DNA from: Flavobacteriaceae bacterium
Lineage (GTDB): Bacteria > Bacteroidota > Bacteroidia > Flavobacteriales > Flavobacteriaceae
Direction: 5' to 3'
NCBI GenBank assembly: GCA_021151665.1
Contig: JAGKWW010000007.1
Location: forward strand, 11,950-75,949
Length of the DNA: 64,000 nucleotides
Part shown: positions 25,839 to 34,633 of the stretch, one piece after another
Position numbering within the stretch: the first letter of the stretch is position 1
How the letters are laid out: every line of letters starts with the position of its first letter
The notes under the pieces: generated by a model
What the model saw: only the letters and a program-made list of their open reading frames with translations
What the model was told of the DNA's origin: nothing
Databases searched by the model: none
Translations under genes and position numbers: made by a program

Positions 25839-27002
25839 ATGCCTAAAATACTGATAATTGAAGACGAAGCCGCGATACGCCGCGTGTTGGGGAAAATTTT
25901 AGCCGAAGAAAGTGATACCTATATCGTTGAGGAGGCCGAAGACGGGCAAACCGGTTTCGAGAAGATAAAGAATGACGATTACGACCTTGTGCTTTGCGAC
26001 ATCAAAATGCCTAAAATGGATGGCGTTGAGGTGCTTGAGGCCGTGAAAAAGATCAAACCGGAAGTGCCTGTGGTGATGATATCCGGGCATGGCGACCTGG
26101 AAACCGCTATCAACACCATGCGCCTTGGTGCGTTTGACTATATCTCAAAACCGCCCGACCTTAACCGCCTGCTCAATACTGTACGTAATGCGCTCGACAG
26201 GAAGGTGTTGGTGGTAGAGAATAAGATGCTGAAGAAGAAGGTAAGCAAAAATTATGAGATGGTGGGCAGTAGCGATGCCATCAACCATATTAAAGAGATC
26301 ATCGAAAAGGTGGCGCCTACCGATGCACGTGTGCTCATTACGGGACCTAACGGTACGGGTAAGGAAGTAGTTGCGCATTGGCTGCATGAAAAGAGTGAGC
26401 GCTCTGCTGCACCGTTCATCGAAGTCAATTGCGCGGCTATACCGTCAGAGCTTATCGAGAGCGAACTATTCGGCCACGTAAAGGGTGCCTTTACCAGTGC
26501 CGTGAAAGACCGTGCAGGTAAGTTTGAAGCAGCGGATAAAGGCACTATTTTCCTGGACGAGATTGGCGATATGAGCCTGCCCGCACAGGCTAAGGTACTT
26601 CGTGCACTTCAGGAAAATATGATTCAGCGTGTGGGTGCCGAAAAAGACATCCGGGTGGATGTGCGTGTTATCGCGGCGACCAACAAAGACCTGAAAAAGG
26701 AGATTGCCGAAGGGCGTTTTCGTGAAGACCTTTACCATCGCCTGGCCGTTATATTAATTAAAGTCCCTGCACTCAATGACCGCCGTGATGACATCCCGAC
26801 GCTCATTAATCACTTTGCCGATAAGATAGCGGCAGAGCAGGGCAGTGCGACCAAAAAATTTGCCGATGAAGCCGTGAAACTTTTACAGGAATATGATTGG
26901 ACCGGTAATATCCGTGAGTTGCGAAATGTAGTGGAAAGGTTGATCATTTTGGGAGGGCATGAAATATCAGAGAATGATGTGAAGCTTTTTGCGAGTAAGT
27001 AA
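25839..27002 (+). CDS. Sigma-54-type response regulator lacking a DNA-binding domain
   Basis: A 387-residue NtrC-family protein. The receiver domain (about 1-120) has the phospho-acceptor Asp54 in VLCDIKMPKMDG. The AAA+ domain (about 140-370) has Walker A GPNGTGKE and Walker B GTIFLDEIGD. Two points are odd. The sigma-54 contact loop reads GAFTSA instead of GAFTGA, and the protein ends at the AAA+ lid (ISENDVKLFASK) with no C-terminal Fis-type helix-turn-helix. It would act without specific DNA binding, or with a partner. No histidine kinase gene is next to it. Confidence 0.9.
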   Translation: MPKILIIEDEAAIRRVLGKILAEESDTYIVEEAEDGQTGFEKIKNDDYDLVLCDIKMPKMDGVEVLEAVKKIKPEVPVVMISGHGDLETAINTMRLGAFDYISKPPDLNRLLNTVRNALDRKVLVVENKMLKKKVSKNYEMVGSSDAINHIKEIIEKVAPTDARVLITGPNGTGKEVVAHWLHEKSERSAAPFIEVNCAAIPSELIESELFGHVKGAFTSAVKDRAGKFEAADKGTIFLDEIGDMSLPAQAKVLRALQENMIQRVGAEKDIRVDVRVIAATNKDLKKEIAEGRFREDLYHRLAVILIKVPALNDRRDDIPTLINHFADKIAAEQGSATKKFADEAVKLLQEYDWTGNIRELRNVVERLIILGGHEISENDVKLFASK

Positions 27003-27079
27003 TTTTTTTAGACACGAATCGCACAAATTTACACGAATCACATTCGCTCAAATTGGCCATTCGGTGCAAAAACAAAACA

Positions 27080-27724
27080 ATGAAACTAAAAAAGATAAAT
27101 CAGGGCCTGCAGCAATCGCTTGAAGAAGCCGGCCTTACAGAACCAACCGAACTTCAGGCGGAAACGTTCAGCAGTATAAAAAGTGGCGCCGACTGCGTTA
27201 TAGCTGGCCCTTCGGAAGAAGGGAAGACTACCGCTATCGTAATCAATGTGATCCAGAAACTTGAGAAAGCGCAAGAGCAATCGCCGCGCGCGCTTATAAT
27301 TGTTCATGACAAAGCCAAGGTGCTGGCAATGATGGAGTTGTTCGATAACCTGGGCGGGCATACCGACCTGAGGGTTTATGGCGTGTATGAACAAGGGGAT
27401 ATTGATTATGATAAGAACCAGATATCGGTGGGTATTGATGTGCTCATCGGTACTCCGGGCAGGCTTAACGATATGTTTGCCGGAGCAGGATTTGACGTGA
27501 ACCGCCTGAAGATGTTTATTGTAGACGATGCTGAAACGCTACTGCGCAACAGGTGGGAGCCCAAAATTTCACGCATCAGCAATGCCATTGCTAAAACACA
27601 GCGCTTATTTTTTACCGATATCATTACCGAAAGGGTAGACCTGCTGGCCGACAAGCTGATGATTGAACCGCTTTTCTTTGAAATGGAGGAAGGCGATGAC
27701 GAAGAAATTGAAACAGTAGATTAG
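27080..27724 (+). CDS. Single-domain, degenerate DEAD-box helicase-like protein
   Basis: A 214-residue protein matching only the first RecA-like domain of DEAD-box helicases. The Q-motif region PTELQAETF and motif Ib TPGRLND are conserved. Walker A is changed to GPSEEGKTT, motif II reads VDDAE rather than DEAD, and motif III reads FFTDI instead of SAT. The whole second helicase domain is absent. ATP hydrolysis and unwinding are therefore doubtful; a regulatory or RNA-binding role is possible. The start at 27080 (MKLKKIN) is preferred to one upstream. The next gene (GNAT) starts 2 bp later. Confidence 0.8.
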   Translation: MKLKKINQGLQQSLEEAGLTEPTELQAETFSSIKSGADCVIAGPSEEGKTTAIVINVIQKLEKAQEQSPRALIIVHDKAKVLAMMELFDNLGGHTDLRVYGVYEQGDIDYDKNQISVGIDVLIGTPGRLNDMFAGAGFDVNRLKMFIVDDAETLLRNRWEPKISRISNAIAKTQRLFFTDIITERVDLLADKLMIEPLFFEMEEGDDEEIETVD

Positions 27725-27726
27725 TT

Positions 27727-28245
27727 ATGGAGCTGGAAACCGACCGCCTTATCTTTCGCCCCTTGATAGCCGCCGACGATGCCCATTTGTTTAAATTGGA
27801 CAGCAATCCGGAGGTGCATACCTATCTCGGTAAAAATCCGGTTACCGATATACAGCAGGTGCGCGATGCTATTGCCAGCATACAAGGGCAGTATCAGGAA
27901 TTTGGCACGGGGCGCATGGCAACTTTATTGAAAGATACAGGCGAGTTTATTGGCTGGGCCGGCTTGAAATGCGAGCGCAATGTAAACGGGCACGACCTTT
28001 TTTATGACCTCGGCTATCGCTTTATGCCGCAATATTGGGGTAAGGGCTACGCCAGTGAAGCCGCAGATTTCTTTGTAAAGTACGGCTTTGAAGTTTTAAA
28101 GCTGGATAAGATCAATGCGTATGCTGATGCTGATAATCTTGCTTCGTGCCGCGTACTTGAAAAAGCAGGATTACAGTTCGTAGAGCTTTTTGACGATGAA
28201 GGGAGCGAAGAAGCGTGGTATGAACTGAAAAATCCGGCTACTTAG
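27727..28245 (+). CDS. GNAT N-acetyltransferase, RimJ/RimL type
   Basis: A 172-residue protein opening with ELETDRLIFRPLIAADD, the usual start of RimJ/RimL-type acetyltransferases, and with motif A as YWGKGYASEAADFFVKYGF and C-terminal NLASCRVLEKAGLQ. It acetylates an amino group of a protein or small molecule; the acceptor is unknown. It is tightly coupled to the degenerate DEAD-box gene upstream and convergent (1 bp) with the small membrane-protein gene downstream. Confidence 0.9.
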   Translation: MELETDRLIFRPLIAADDAHLFKLDSNPEVHTYLGKNPVTDIQQVRDAIASIQGQYQEFGTGRMATLLKDTGEFIGWAGLKCERNVNGHDLFYDLGYRFMPQYWGKGYASEAADFFVKYGFEVLKLDKINAYADADNLASCRVLEKAGLQFVELFDDEGSEEAWYELKNPAT

Positions 28246-28246
28246 A

Positions 28247-28450
28247 TCACTTTTTTCTTTTTGCCGTACTGGTTTTCTTTTTATTGCCCAGAACAAAACC
28301 GAGGCACATTCCCACCACAATCCACAACGGGATACCCAGTATGATCTTCACCGGGCTGAAATGCTCATGGCCCGCCAATGGCAAAAGGATCATAGTAATG
28401 ATATAGCCAATGCAGGCCCATACCATTCCGGAACGTAACCACTTTTTCAT
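28247..28450 (-). CDS. Small membrane protein
   Basis: A 67-residue protein with two membrane segments (about 8-26 and 34-54) and a basic C-terminal tail, KKKTSTAKRKK. Its start overlaps the stop of the gene at 28447-28644 by 4 bp (ATGA), so the two small membrane proteins are made together. Function is unknown. Confidence 0.7.
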   Translation of the reverse strand: MKKWLRSGMVWACIGYIITMILLPLAGHEHFSPVKIILGIPLWIVVGMCLGFVLGNKKKTSTAKRKK

Positions 28451-28644
28451 TTCGCGTTATTTTTCATTTTGTTCTTCAGTATAAAATAGATCGCCACACC
28501 AGCAAGCCCCCAGATTACAGCTTTCCCCAACACGGTGAATAGCGTGATGTCTTCACTTCCGGACAGCAGCGGAACGATAAAGGCATTCAGCAGGAAAAGC
28601 CCGGCCGACCAAAACAACGCATAGCGCAAGGGATTACTCAGCAT
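28447..28644 (-). CDS. Small membrane protein
   Basis: A 65-residue protein with two membrane segments (LFWSAGLFLLNAFIVPLL and AVIWGLAGVAIYFILK). The ATG at 28644 is supported by a consensus promoter whose -7 element lies 18 bp upstream; longer starts would overlap that promoter. It is coupled to the 67-residue membrane protein downstream (4-bp overlap). Function is unknown; the pair may act as one complex. Confidence 0.65.
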   Translation of the reverse strand: MLSNPLRYALFWSAGLFLLNAFIVPLLSGSEDITLFTVLGKAVIWGLAGVAIYFILKNKMKNNAK

Positions 28645-28661
28645 ACCATTTAATATTTCAG

Positions 28662-28691
28662 CAAAATTACACATAAAATACCGGGCGGCAA
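28662..28691 (-). promoter_or_regulatory. Promoter of the small membrane-protein pair
   Basis: Minus strand: TTG at 28691-28689, 19-bp spacer, TAATTTTG at 28669-28662. It fixes the start of the first gene at 28644. Confidence 0.7.
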
Positions 28692-28751
28692 ATTTGAGAA
28701 GTACCCTAATTTTAACGCCATGTCCACTCACTTAAGGTATTGTAATTATAT

Positions 28752-28759
28752 TATCTTTG
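28752..28759 (+). promoter_or_regulatory. Bacteroidota -7 element (TATCTTTG) for the ABC-F gene
   Basis: TATCTTTG matches TAnnTTTG and lies 19 bp before the ATG at 28779. No clear TTG is seen at the right distance upstream. Confidence 0.5.
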
Positions 28760-28778
28760 CCGCTTCAAAATCAGCAAC

Positions 28779-30410
28779 ATGATCACAGTAGATGCGCTTT
28801 CGGTACAATTTGGCGGTACCACATTATTCAGCGATGTTTCTTTTTCAATAAATGAAAACGACAAAATAGCCCTGATGGGTAAGAATGGGGCGGGTAAATC
28901 TACCCTTCTCAAAATCATTGCAGGTGTTAATAAACCGTCAACAGGCCAGATATCAGCGCCTAAGGGCACAGTTATTGCATATCTTCCACAGCATCTCCTT
29001 ACAGAGGATAACGCAACGGTTTTTGATGAAACGTCTAAGGCCTTCGAATCGGTTTTTAAAATGAAAGCCGAGATCGATGCGCTGAACGAGGAGCTTACCG
29101 TACGTACCGACTACGAGTCGGACGAGTATTATAAGATCATTGAAAAAGTATCGGAACTGAGCGAGAAGTTCTACTCTATAGAAGAGGTGAACTATGAGGC
29201 TGAGGTAGAGAAGGTATTGCTGGGCATGGGCTTTGAGCGCGAAGATTTTACGCGCCCTACGTCAGAGTTCAGCGGTGGATGGCGGATGCGGATAGAGCTT
29301 GCCAAGATCCTGCTGCAAAAGCCTGACCTGATCCTGCTGGATGAGCCTACCAACCACATGGACATCGAAAGTATCCAGTGGCTGGAAGATTTCCTCGTGA
29401 ACAGTGCCAAAGCCGTAATGGTAATTTCACACGACAGGGCGTTTGTAGATAATATCACTACGCGTACTATTGAGGTGACCATGGGCCGCATTTACGATTA
29501 TAAAGCCAAGTATTCGCATTATCTCGAACTTAGAAAAGACCGACGTGCCCACCAGCAGAAGGCCTATGAAGAGCAGCAGAAGATGATTGCGGAAACTACT
29601 GAGTTCATTGAAAGGTTTAAGGGAACCTATTCGAAAACGCTTCAGGTACAGAGCCGCGTGAAGATGCTTGAAAAGCTGGAGCTTGTAGAAGTGGATGAGG
29701 TGGATACTTCCGCGCTGAAACTAAAGTTCCCGCCATCGCCACGGTCAGGGCAATACCCTGTGGTGGTGAATGAGCTTTCGAAGTCGTATGGAGACCACGT
29801 GGTTTTCAAGGATGCTTCGATGGTTGTAGAGCGTGGGCAGAAACTCGCGTTTGTTGGTAAGAATGGTGAGGGTAAATCGACTATGGTGAAGGCTATAATG
29901 GGCGAGATCGATTTTGAAGGGAAGCTGGAAGTAGGCCACAACGTACAGATAGGATACTTCGCCCAAAACCAGGCTGCATTGCTTGATGGCGAACTTACAG
30001 TGTTTGAAACGATAGACCGTATTGCGGAAGGTGATATCCGTACGCAAATAAAAAACATACTTGGCGCGTTTATGTTTAGTGGAGACGATACTACTAAAAA
30101 GGTAAAAGTGCTTTCGGGTGGCGAGCGCACCAGGCTGGCGATGATAAAGCTGCTTCTGCAGCCGGTAAACCTGCTGATCCTGGATGAGCCTACCAACCAC
30201 CTGGACATGAAGACCAAGGATATTATAAAAGATGCGCTGAAGGCTTTTGACGGTACCCTTATACTGGTGTCGCACGACAGGGATTTCCTTGACGGGTTGG
30301 TAACAAAGGTATTCGAATTTGGGCACAAGCGTGTAAAAGAACATTTTGAAGACATCAAAGGCTTCCTGGAGCTGAAGAAGATGGAAAACCTTCGCGAAAT
30401 AGAGCGTTAG
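28779..30410 (+). CDS. ABC-F family ATPase (YbiT/EttA-like)
   Basis: A 543-residue soluble protein with two ABC domains. The first has Walker A GKNGAGKS and Walker B LILLDEPTNH; the second has GKNGEGKS, LSGGERTRLAMIK and LLILDEPTNH. The linker between them (about 230-320) is the charged helical P-site tRNA interaction motif, with the sequence LRKDRRAHQQKAYEEQQK. ABC-F proteins act on ribosomes, in translation regulation or antibiotic resistance. No ribosome-protection-type extended linker is apparent, so a housekeeping role is more likely. A second ABC-F lies at 56130-57995. Confidence 0.92.
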   Translation: MITVDALSVQFGGTTLFSDVSFSINENDKIALMGKNGAGKSTLLKIIAGVNKPSTGQISAPKGTVIAYLPQHLLTEDNATVFDETSKAFESVFKMKAEIDALNEELTVRTDYESDEYYKIIEKVSELSEKFYSIEEVNYEAEVEKVLLGMGFEREDFTRPTSEFSGGWRMRIELAKILLQKPDLILLDEPTNHMDIESIQWLEDFLVNSAKAVMVISHDRAFVDNITTRTIEVTMGRIYDYKAKYSHYLELRKDRRAHQQKAYEEQQKMIAETTEFIERFKGTYSKTLQVQSRVKMLEKLELVEVDEVDTSALKLKFPPSPRSGQYPVVVNELSKSYGDHVVFKDASMVVERGQKLAFVGKNGEGKSTMVKAIMGEIDFEGKLEVGHNVQIGYFAQNQAALLDGELTVFETIDRIAEGDIRTQIKNILGAFMFSGDDTTKKVKVLSGGERTRLAMIKLLLQPVNLLILDEPTNHLDMKTKDIIKDALKAFDGTLILVSHDRDFLDGLVTKVFEFGHKRVKEHFEDIKGFLELKKMENLREIER

Positions 30411-30453
30411 GGATTTACCTTTTTCATAAGCAGGTTGCCATAAATAATTTGCT

Positions 30454-31059
30454 ATGAAAAAGGTTGCACTATTCTTATTTATGGCCGTTGCACTTACAGG
30501 CTTCGCGCAACAGCCCCAATCGTATTACAATGAAACGCTTGGCTGGGAGATCAATCTGCCGGATGGCTTCACGCAGGCTGGCGCTGATGAGTCGCAGCGC
30601 GGGCAGGCTCAGGGGATGGCGGCATTTAAAAATGCATACGAAACCGATGTTGCCCTTGCCGATGCAGAACAGGCCGGTAACCCATTAATTTTGTATAAGA
30701 ATGGTACTGCACTTTTTGAGGCCCGGCTTCAGGAAGCGGCAGGCAATGCAGACGAAACCCGCGAGGAAAGTTTCCGTTTTGAGGCTCATCTTATGGAAGA
30801 GACTTTTAAGAGGCAGGCTCCCAATGCGCGCATCATGCAGGTAGCTTCATCGGAAAATATTGGCGGAATTGAATTTCTAAAAACTACTTTTCTTATTACG
30901 CTTCCGGGCAATAAGCAGTTCTTCAGCCAGTCTTTTAGCGGAATTGTGAATGGGAAAGACCTTCGTGTCAACCTTGTTTATAATAACGAGGCAGACGGCG
31001 AAAAAATGCTTGATGCGTTGCGCCATAGTGACTTCAATAGCCGGAAATACAAGTTGTAA
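30454..31059 (+). CDS. Exported protein of unknown function
   Basis: A 201-residue protein with a signal peptide (MKKVALFLFMAVALTGFAQ) and a soluble mature part starting YYNETLGWEINLPDGF, a pattern often seen in small periplasmic proteins that share the PsbP/MOG1-like fold. This fold match is inferred from pattern only. It is 43 bp after the ABC-F gene on the same strand. It converges on the membrane-protein gene at 31063-31590 (3 bp). Confidence 0.7.
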   Translation: MKKVALFLFMAVALTGFAQQPQSYYNETLGWEINLPDGFTQAGADESQRGQAQGMAAFKNAYETDVALADAEQAGNPLILYKNGTALFEARLQEAAGNADETREESFRFEAHLMEETFKRQAPNARIMQVASSENIGGIEFLKTTFLITLPGNKQFFSQSFSGIVNGKDLRVNLVYNNEADGEKMLDALRHSDFNSRKYKL

Positions 31060-31062
31060 ACC

Positions 31063-31590
31063 TTATTGGATAGCAATCTTTGCAAGCGAAGGATGTTCGG
31101 AAGAATAGATGATCGGTATTTGCTGGTCGAGACTAAACTGGCTGAATTGCGATGCCGGAATCTCTATCTCCGCCGAATAATCTTTGCCGTCTTCCAATTG
31201 AAATTTGACAATGATGCTGGTGTCGTCAATCCTCCTCGATTTGAATGAGCTGCCATCTACAATAGTGGCAATGGCGAATTTTTTGTTGTCTTCGATATCG
31301 CGTTCCCGACGGTTCAGCCCGTGTGAAACGAAGAAGATTCCAGAGCCGAAAAGCGAAATCAATATGACGCCGAAAATAAGGTAACCCGAGTTATCGCCTT
31401 CCATTTCTTTATCAGGATCGGGTTTCGGAAGAAAACTAAATAGTGTTGCCGTGGCAAAAACCGCTACCGCTACTGCGCCTACCAGGCTAAAGAACGTACT
31501 GTATCTGTCATACATTGTAACCGGAATTCCTTCGGCGAAAAGCCAGAAAGTAAACAGTAACAGGATGCTATAAAGTATCTTCTTTTTCAT
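31063..31590 (-). CDS. Membrane protein, DUF3592-like
   Basis: A 175-residue protein with two to three membrane segments (about 5-20, 30-50, 68-88) and a soluble C-terminal half (about 100-175) with FAIATIVDGSSFKSRRID and IPIIYSSEHPSLAKI. This layout resembles DUF3592-type proteins, but I am not certain of the family. It lies between the terminator of the vWA gene and the convergent exported-protein gene. Function is unknown. Confidence 0.6.
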   Translation of the reverse strand: MKKKILYSILLLFTFWLFAEGIPVTMYDRYSTFFSLVGAVAVAVFATATLFSFLPKPDPDKEMEGDNSGYLIFGVILISLFGSGIFFVSHGLNRRERDIEDNKKFAIATIVDGSSFKSRRIDDTSIIVKFQLEDGKDYSAEIEIPASQFSQFSLDQQIPIIYSSEHPSLAKIAIQ

Positions 31591-31641
31591 GATGGATATT
31601 TTCGGCTAATATAATCAAACCGTCTTTTAGCAATGCTAAAA

Positions 31642-31672
31642 AAAAGCGCAGGCCTTTGCAACCTGCGCTTTT
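31642..31672 (-). terminator. Rho-independent terminator of the sigma/vWA operon
   Basis: AAAAGCGCAGG pairs exactly with CCTGCGCTTTT across a 9-base loop; the minus strand then continues with T residues. Confidence 0.9.
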
Positions 31673-31693
31673 CAAATTAACTATAAACTAAAA

Positions 31694-34633
31694 CTATTCT
31701 ACCATTCCGGCCAGCCTCACCATTTCTGCGCGATAACCGTCGGGATCATTAGCCAAACCTTCCATCGCTAATTTTACGATATGCTCGGTGGCTTTATCCG
31801 GCACAAGTTTCGAATCCCTGAGCTTCAACCCGAACCACGCTACTGCTGCGGCAAATTTAAAATCGGCAGAAGCCTGTGCTAACGGAATAGCGCTATTTGG
31901 GATGGTATAGACCGCCTCAGTGCTTACATCGCTATCCGGCTTTTTATGACGGAATTTTATGGTTGCCAGCTCATTGTTGTAAACAGTGCCCGTATTTTGA
32001 ACTGCACTGTATTTCAGGCCAGGTGCGGGTGTGAAGTAATCGCTTTCAACTCCGGTAGGGATAACCTCATACAACGCCGTTACGGTATGCCCGCTGCCCA
32101 GCTCTCCGGCATCGATGGTATCGTTGGCAAAATCCTCATCACGAAGCTTGCGGTTCTCATATCCTATAAGCCTGTACGCTTTTACGTGGGCAGGGTTGAA
32201 CTCGATCTGAATCTTCACATCTTTTGCGATGGCATACATCGACCCGGCAAATTCCTTCTGCAGAAACCGGTTGGCTTCCTGCATGTTATCGATGTAAGCA
32301 TAATTGCCGTTCCCTTTATCCGAGAGTATCTCAAGCTTGCTGTCCTTATAGTTGCCCATACCATAACCCAGGCAGGTAAGGAACACGCCTGTTTTACGCT
32401 TCTCTTCAATCAGAGCTTGCATGTCACCGTTAGAACTCATGCCTACATTAAAGTCGCCATCGGTAGCCAGGATCACACGGTTGTTTCCACCCTTGATGAA
32501 ATTCTCTGCTGCGAGTTTATATGCCAACTCGATTCCCTGGCCTCCTGCGGTGCTGCCACCGGCCTTAAGATTTTCCAGCGCTGCTATGATGACCTCTTTT
32601 TTATTGCCGGAAGTTGGCGGAAGAACAACTCCTGCTGCGCCTGCATACACCACAATCGCTACTTTATCATTACGGCGCATTTTGCTTGCCAGCAGCTTCA
32701 TAGACTGTTTAAGCAGGGGAAGTTTGTTGGGCTCATCCATAGAACCCGAAACATCGATAAGGAATACGAAGTTAGATGCCGGCAGTTTGTCTTCAGGAAT
32801 TACCTTACCCTGCAGGCCTATCTTCAGCAGCTTGTGCTTCGGGTTCCACGGTGCATCGCTATATTCAGTATTGATAGAGAAGGGCTCGTTCCCTTTGGGC
32901 TGTGGGTAGTTGTATTTAAAGAAATTAACCATCTCCTCAACCCGCACCGCATCTTTCGGCACGGTCTGCCCATTGTTTAGAAAGCGGCGGATATTGGTGT
33001 ATGATGCGTTATCCACATCTATAGAAAAAGTAGAGAGCGGAGCCAAGGATGGATTTTCAAACTGATTTTCCACGAAAGTATCGTAATCTTCCTGCGTTGG
33101 TGGCAACGGTATCTGCGGCTTAAAGCTCATTCGCTTTTGGGCAGTTTCTTTATTAAGTTTCTCAAGCTCTTTTTTCTGCTTACGGTTCAGCCCCTTTTTT
33201 GTGGTTATGATAATAGCGCCTTCGGATGCCCGGCTGCCATAAAGTGCAGTTGCTGCGGCATCTTTCAGTACTTCAATCCTTTTTATTTCGTTGGGGTCAA
33301 GGGTTTTGAAGAAATCGTAGGTAGTGGGTTTTCCATCCACAACATATAGCGGATCATCGTTGCCGGCAACGGAATTGCTTCCCCTTACGATTACAGTGCC
33401 TGCCTCCCCCGGCGCTCCCGTGCCCGTTGTAATATTAAGCCCCGGCACCTGGCCTTGTAAGGTTTGAGACAGATTTGCGTTAGGCCTGCCTTTTGGTTGT
33501 TCTGTTACGCTGCCATTTCCAAATTGTAGGTAACCCTGTACCGGATAACGGTTTTGCGTTACTGTAGACTGGGTGTTATTCGCCACGTTTGCCATCGCCA
33601 TATTGCTTGTGCTGTTCACCATCGGGTTTGGTGGAGCAATTTCTTTTGCACGTTTCTGTTCGTCGCGCTCTGCTTTACGGATGGCTTTTTTATCAACTGT
33701 AGTCACAGCGGATACATTTGCTCTCTTTCTCACTGTAGTACGGTAGCTTTCAACAACAACATCCTGAAGCTGGTTCATGTCATCGTGCATCGCAATGGCA
33801 AAATCCTGTTTCGCACCCGCGGTAACGCTAAGGGGCTGCAATCCGATAAATGATATGTCTAGCACATCCCCCGGTTTTGCCTTGATAGAAAATCTTCCGT
33901 CGAAATCGGTTTGAGCTATAGTTTCGGTTCCCCTCACATTGACAGTTACGCCAGGAATTGGCATGCCACCCGGGTCTGTTACAGTTCCTGTATAGATTCC
34001 GCCTGCAAAAGAGGTTCCGTTATCTACCGGAATCTTTTTGGTAACAGTAGAAGCCGAAATTTCTTTATAAACCGTGATGCGCGCATCTTCTCTGGCTGCC
34101 AAATTATGGTTGGTGTATGCTATCGGCTGGTTTCCAATCATTTTTTCGTCAGAAGGTTCCATCATTTTTGAGTCAGCCATTTCAGCTTTCGCCATTTCAG
34201 CATTGCCATAATCTGCTGTCAGCGATGGCGGTACAAGATCTGCGGGAGTGCTGTCTCCAACAAGTTGGCCATTTGCTTTTTCACGTTTTGGCAGTGTCAC
34301 AACGACTGCCTTTTCCGGTGCTGCTATCGGCTCCAGGGCTTCCCTGACTTTCTGCGTATCAATTACTGTGATATTATTTTCCGGCTTGGCATTTAAAGGT
34401 GCCTGCCGCTGTACCTTATCATCGCGGAAGAGGAATGTTCCTATCGTAACGAACAAAAGTAACACGGCGGCGATGCCCGTGTATTTCCACCACACGCCCG
34501 CACGGCGCTCTTTCTTGCGGTCCAGTTTTTCCTCTACGCGGTTCCATACCGCTTCCATCCGGTCAAAGCCTTTACTTTCGGCCTTGTATGCCGACTCCCG
34601 GAACTGTTCGTATAATTTATCTTGATTTTCCAT
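31694..34633 (-). CDS. Anti-sigma-like / SusC-plug / von Willebrand A fusion protein
   Basis: A 979-residue protein with an unusual domain order. Residues 1-50 resemble a bacteroidotal anti-sigma N terminus (WNRVEEKLDRKKERR), followed by one membrane segment (about 51-69). A carboxypeptidase-regulatory beta-sandwich follows at about 212-270 (GTVTDPGGMPIPGVTV). A TonB-receptor plug signature lies at about 385-480 (DDPLYVVDGKPT, ATALYGSRASEGAIIITT). The YfbK-type region from about 510 has a vWA domain with MIDAS DVSGS near residue 627. The first 17 bp overlap the sigma-factor gene. It probably senses envelope signals and controls the sigma factor; this is inference. No beta-barrel is present. 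Confidence 0.85.
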   Translation of the reverse strand: MENQDKLYEQFRESAYKAESKGFDRMEAVWNRVEEKLDRKKERRAGVWWKYTGIAAVLLLFVTIGTFLFRDDKVQRQAPLNAKPENNITVIDTQKVREALEPIAAPEKAVVVTLPKREKANGQLVGDSTPADLVPPSLTADYGNAEMAKAEMADSKMMEPSDEKMIGNQPIAYTNHNLAAREDARITVYKEISASTVTKKIPVDNGTSFAGGIYTGTVTDPGGMPIPGVTVNVRGTETIAQTDFDGRFSIKAKPGDVLDISFIGLQPLSVTAGAKQDFAIAMHDDMNQLQDVVVESYRTTVRKRANVSAVTTVDKKAIRKAERDEQKRAKEIAPPNPMVNSTSNMAMANVANNTQSTVTQNRYPVQGYLQFGNGSVTEQPKGRPNANLSQTLQGQVPGLNITTGTGAPGEAGTVIVRGSNSVAGNDDPLYVVDGKPTTYDFFKTLDPNEIKRIEVLKDAAATALYGSRASEGAIIITTKKGLNRKQKKELEKLNKETAQKRMSFKPQIPLPPTQEDYDTFVENQFENPSLAPLSTFSIDVDNASYTNIRRFLNNGQTVPKDAVRVEEMVNFFKYNYPQPKGNEPFSINTEYSDAPWNPKHKLLKIGLQGKVIPEDKLPASNFVFLIDVSGSMDEPNKLPLLKQSMKLLASKMRRNDKVAIVVYAGAAGVVLPPTSGNKKEVIIAALENLKAGGSTAGGQGIELAYKLAAENFIKGGNNRVILATDGDFNVGMSSNGDMQALIEEKRKTGVFLTCLGYGMGNYKDSKLEILSDKGNGNYAYIDNMQEANRFLQKEFAGSMYAIAKDVKIQIEFNPAHVKAYRLIGYENRKLRDEDFANDTIDAGELGSGHTVTALYEVIPTGVESDYFTPAPGLKYSAVQNTGTVYNNELATIKFRHKKPDSDVSTEAVYTIPNSAIPLAQASADFKFAAAVAWFGLKLRDSKLVPDKATEHIVKLAMEGLANDPDGYRAEMVRLAGMVE

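Noticed and set aside
31946..32980. Long plus-strand open frame of 344 codons inside the vWA gene
   Set aside because: It is antisense to a coding region with clear domain matches, has no recognisable protein pattern and no promoter. The same applies to 29642-30358 and 51911-52609 opposite ABC genes.
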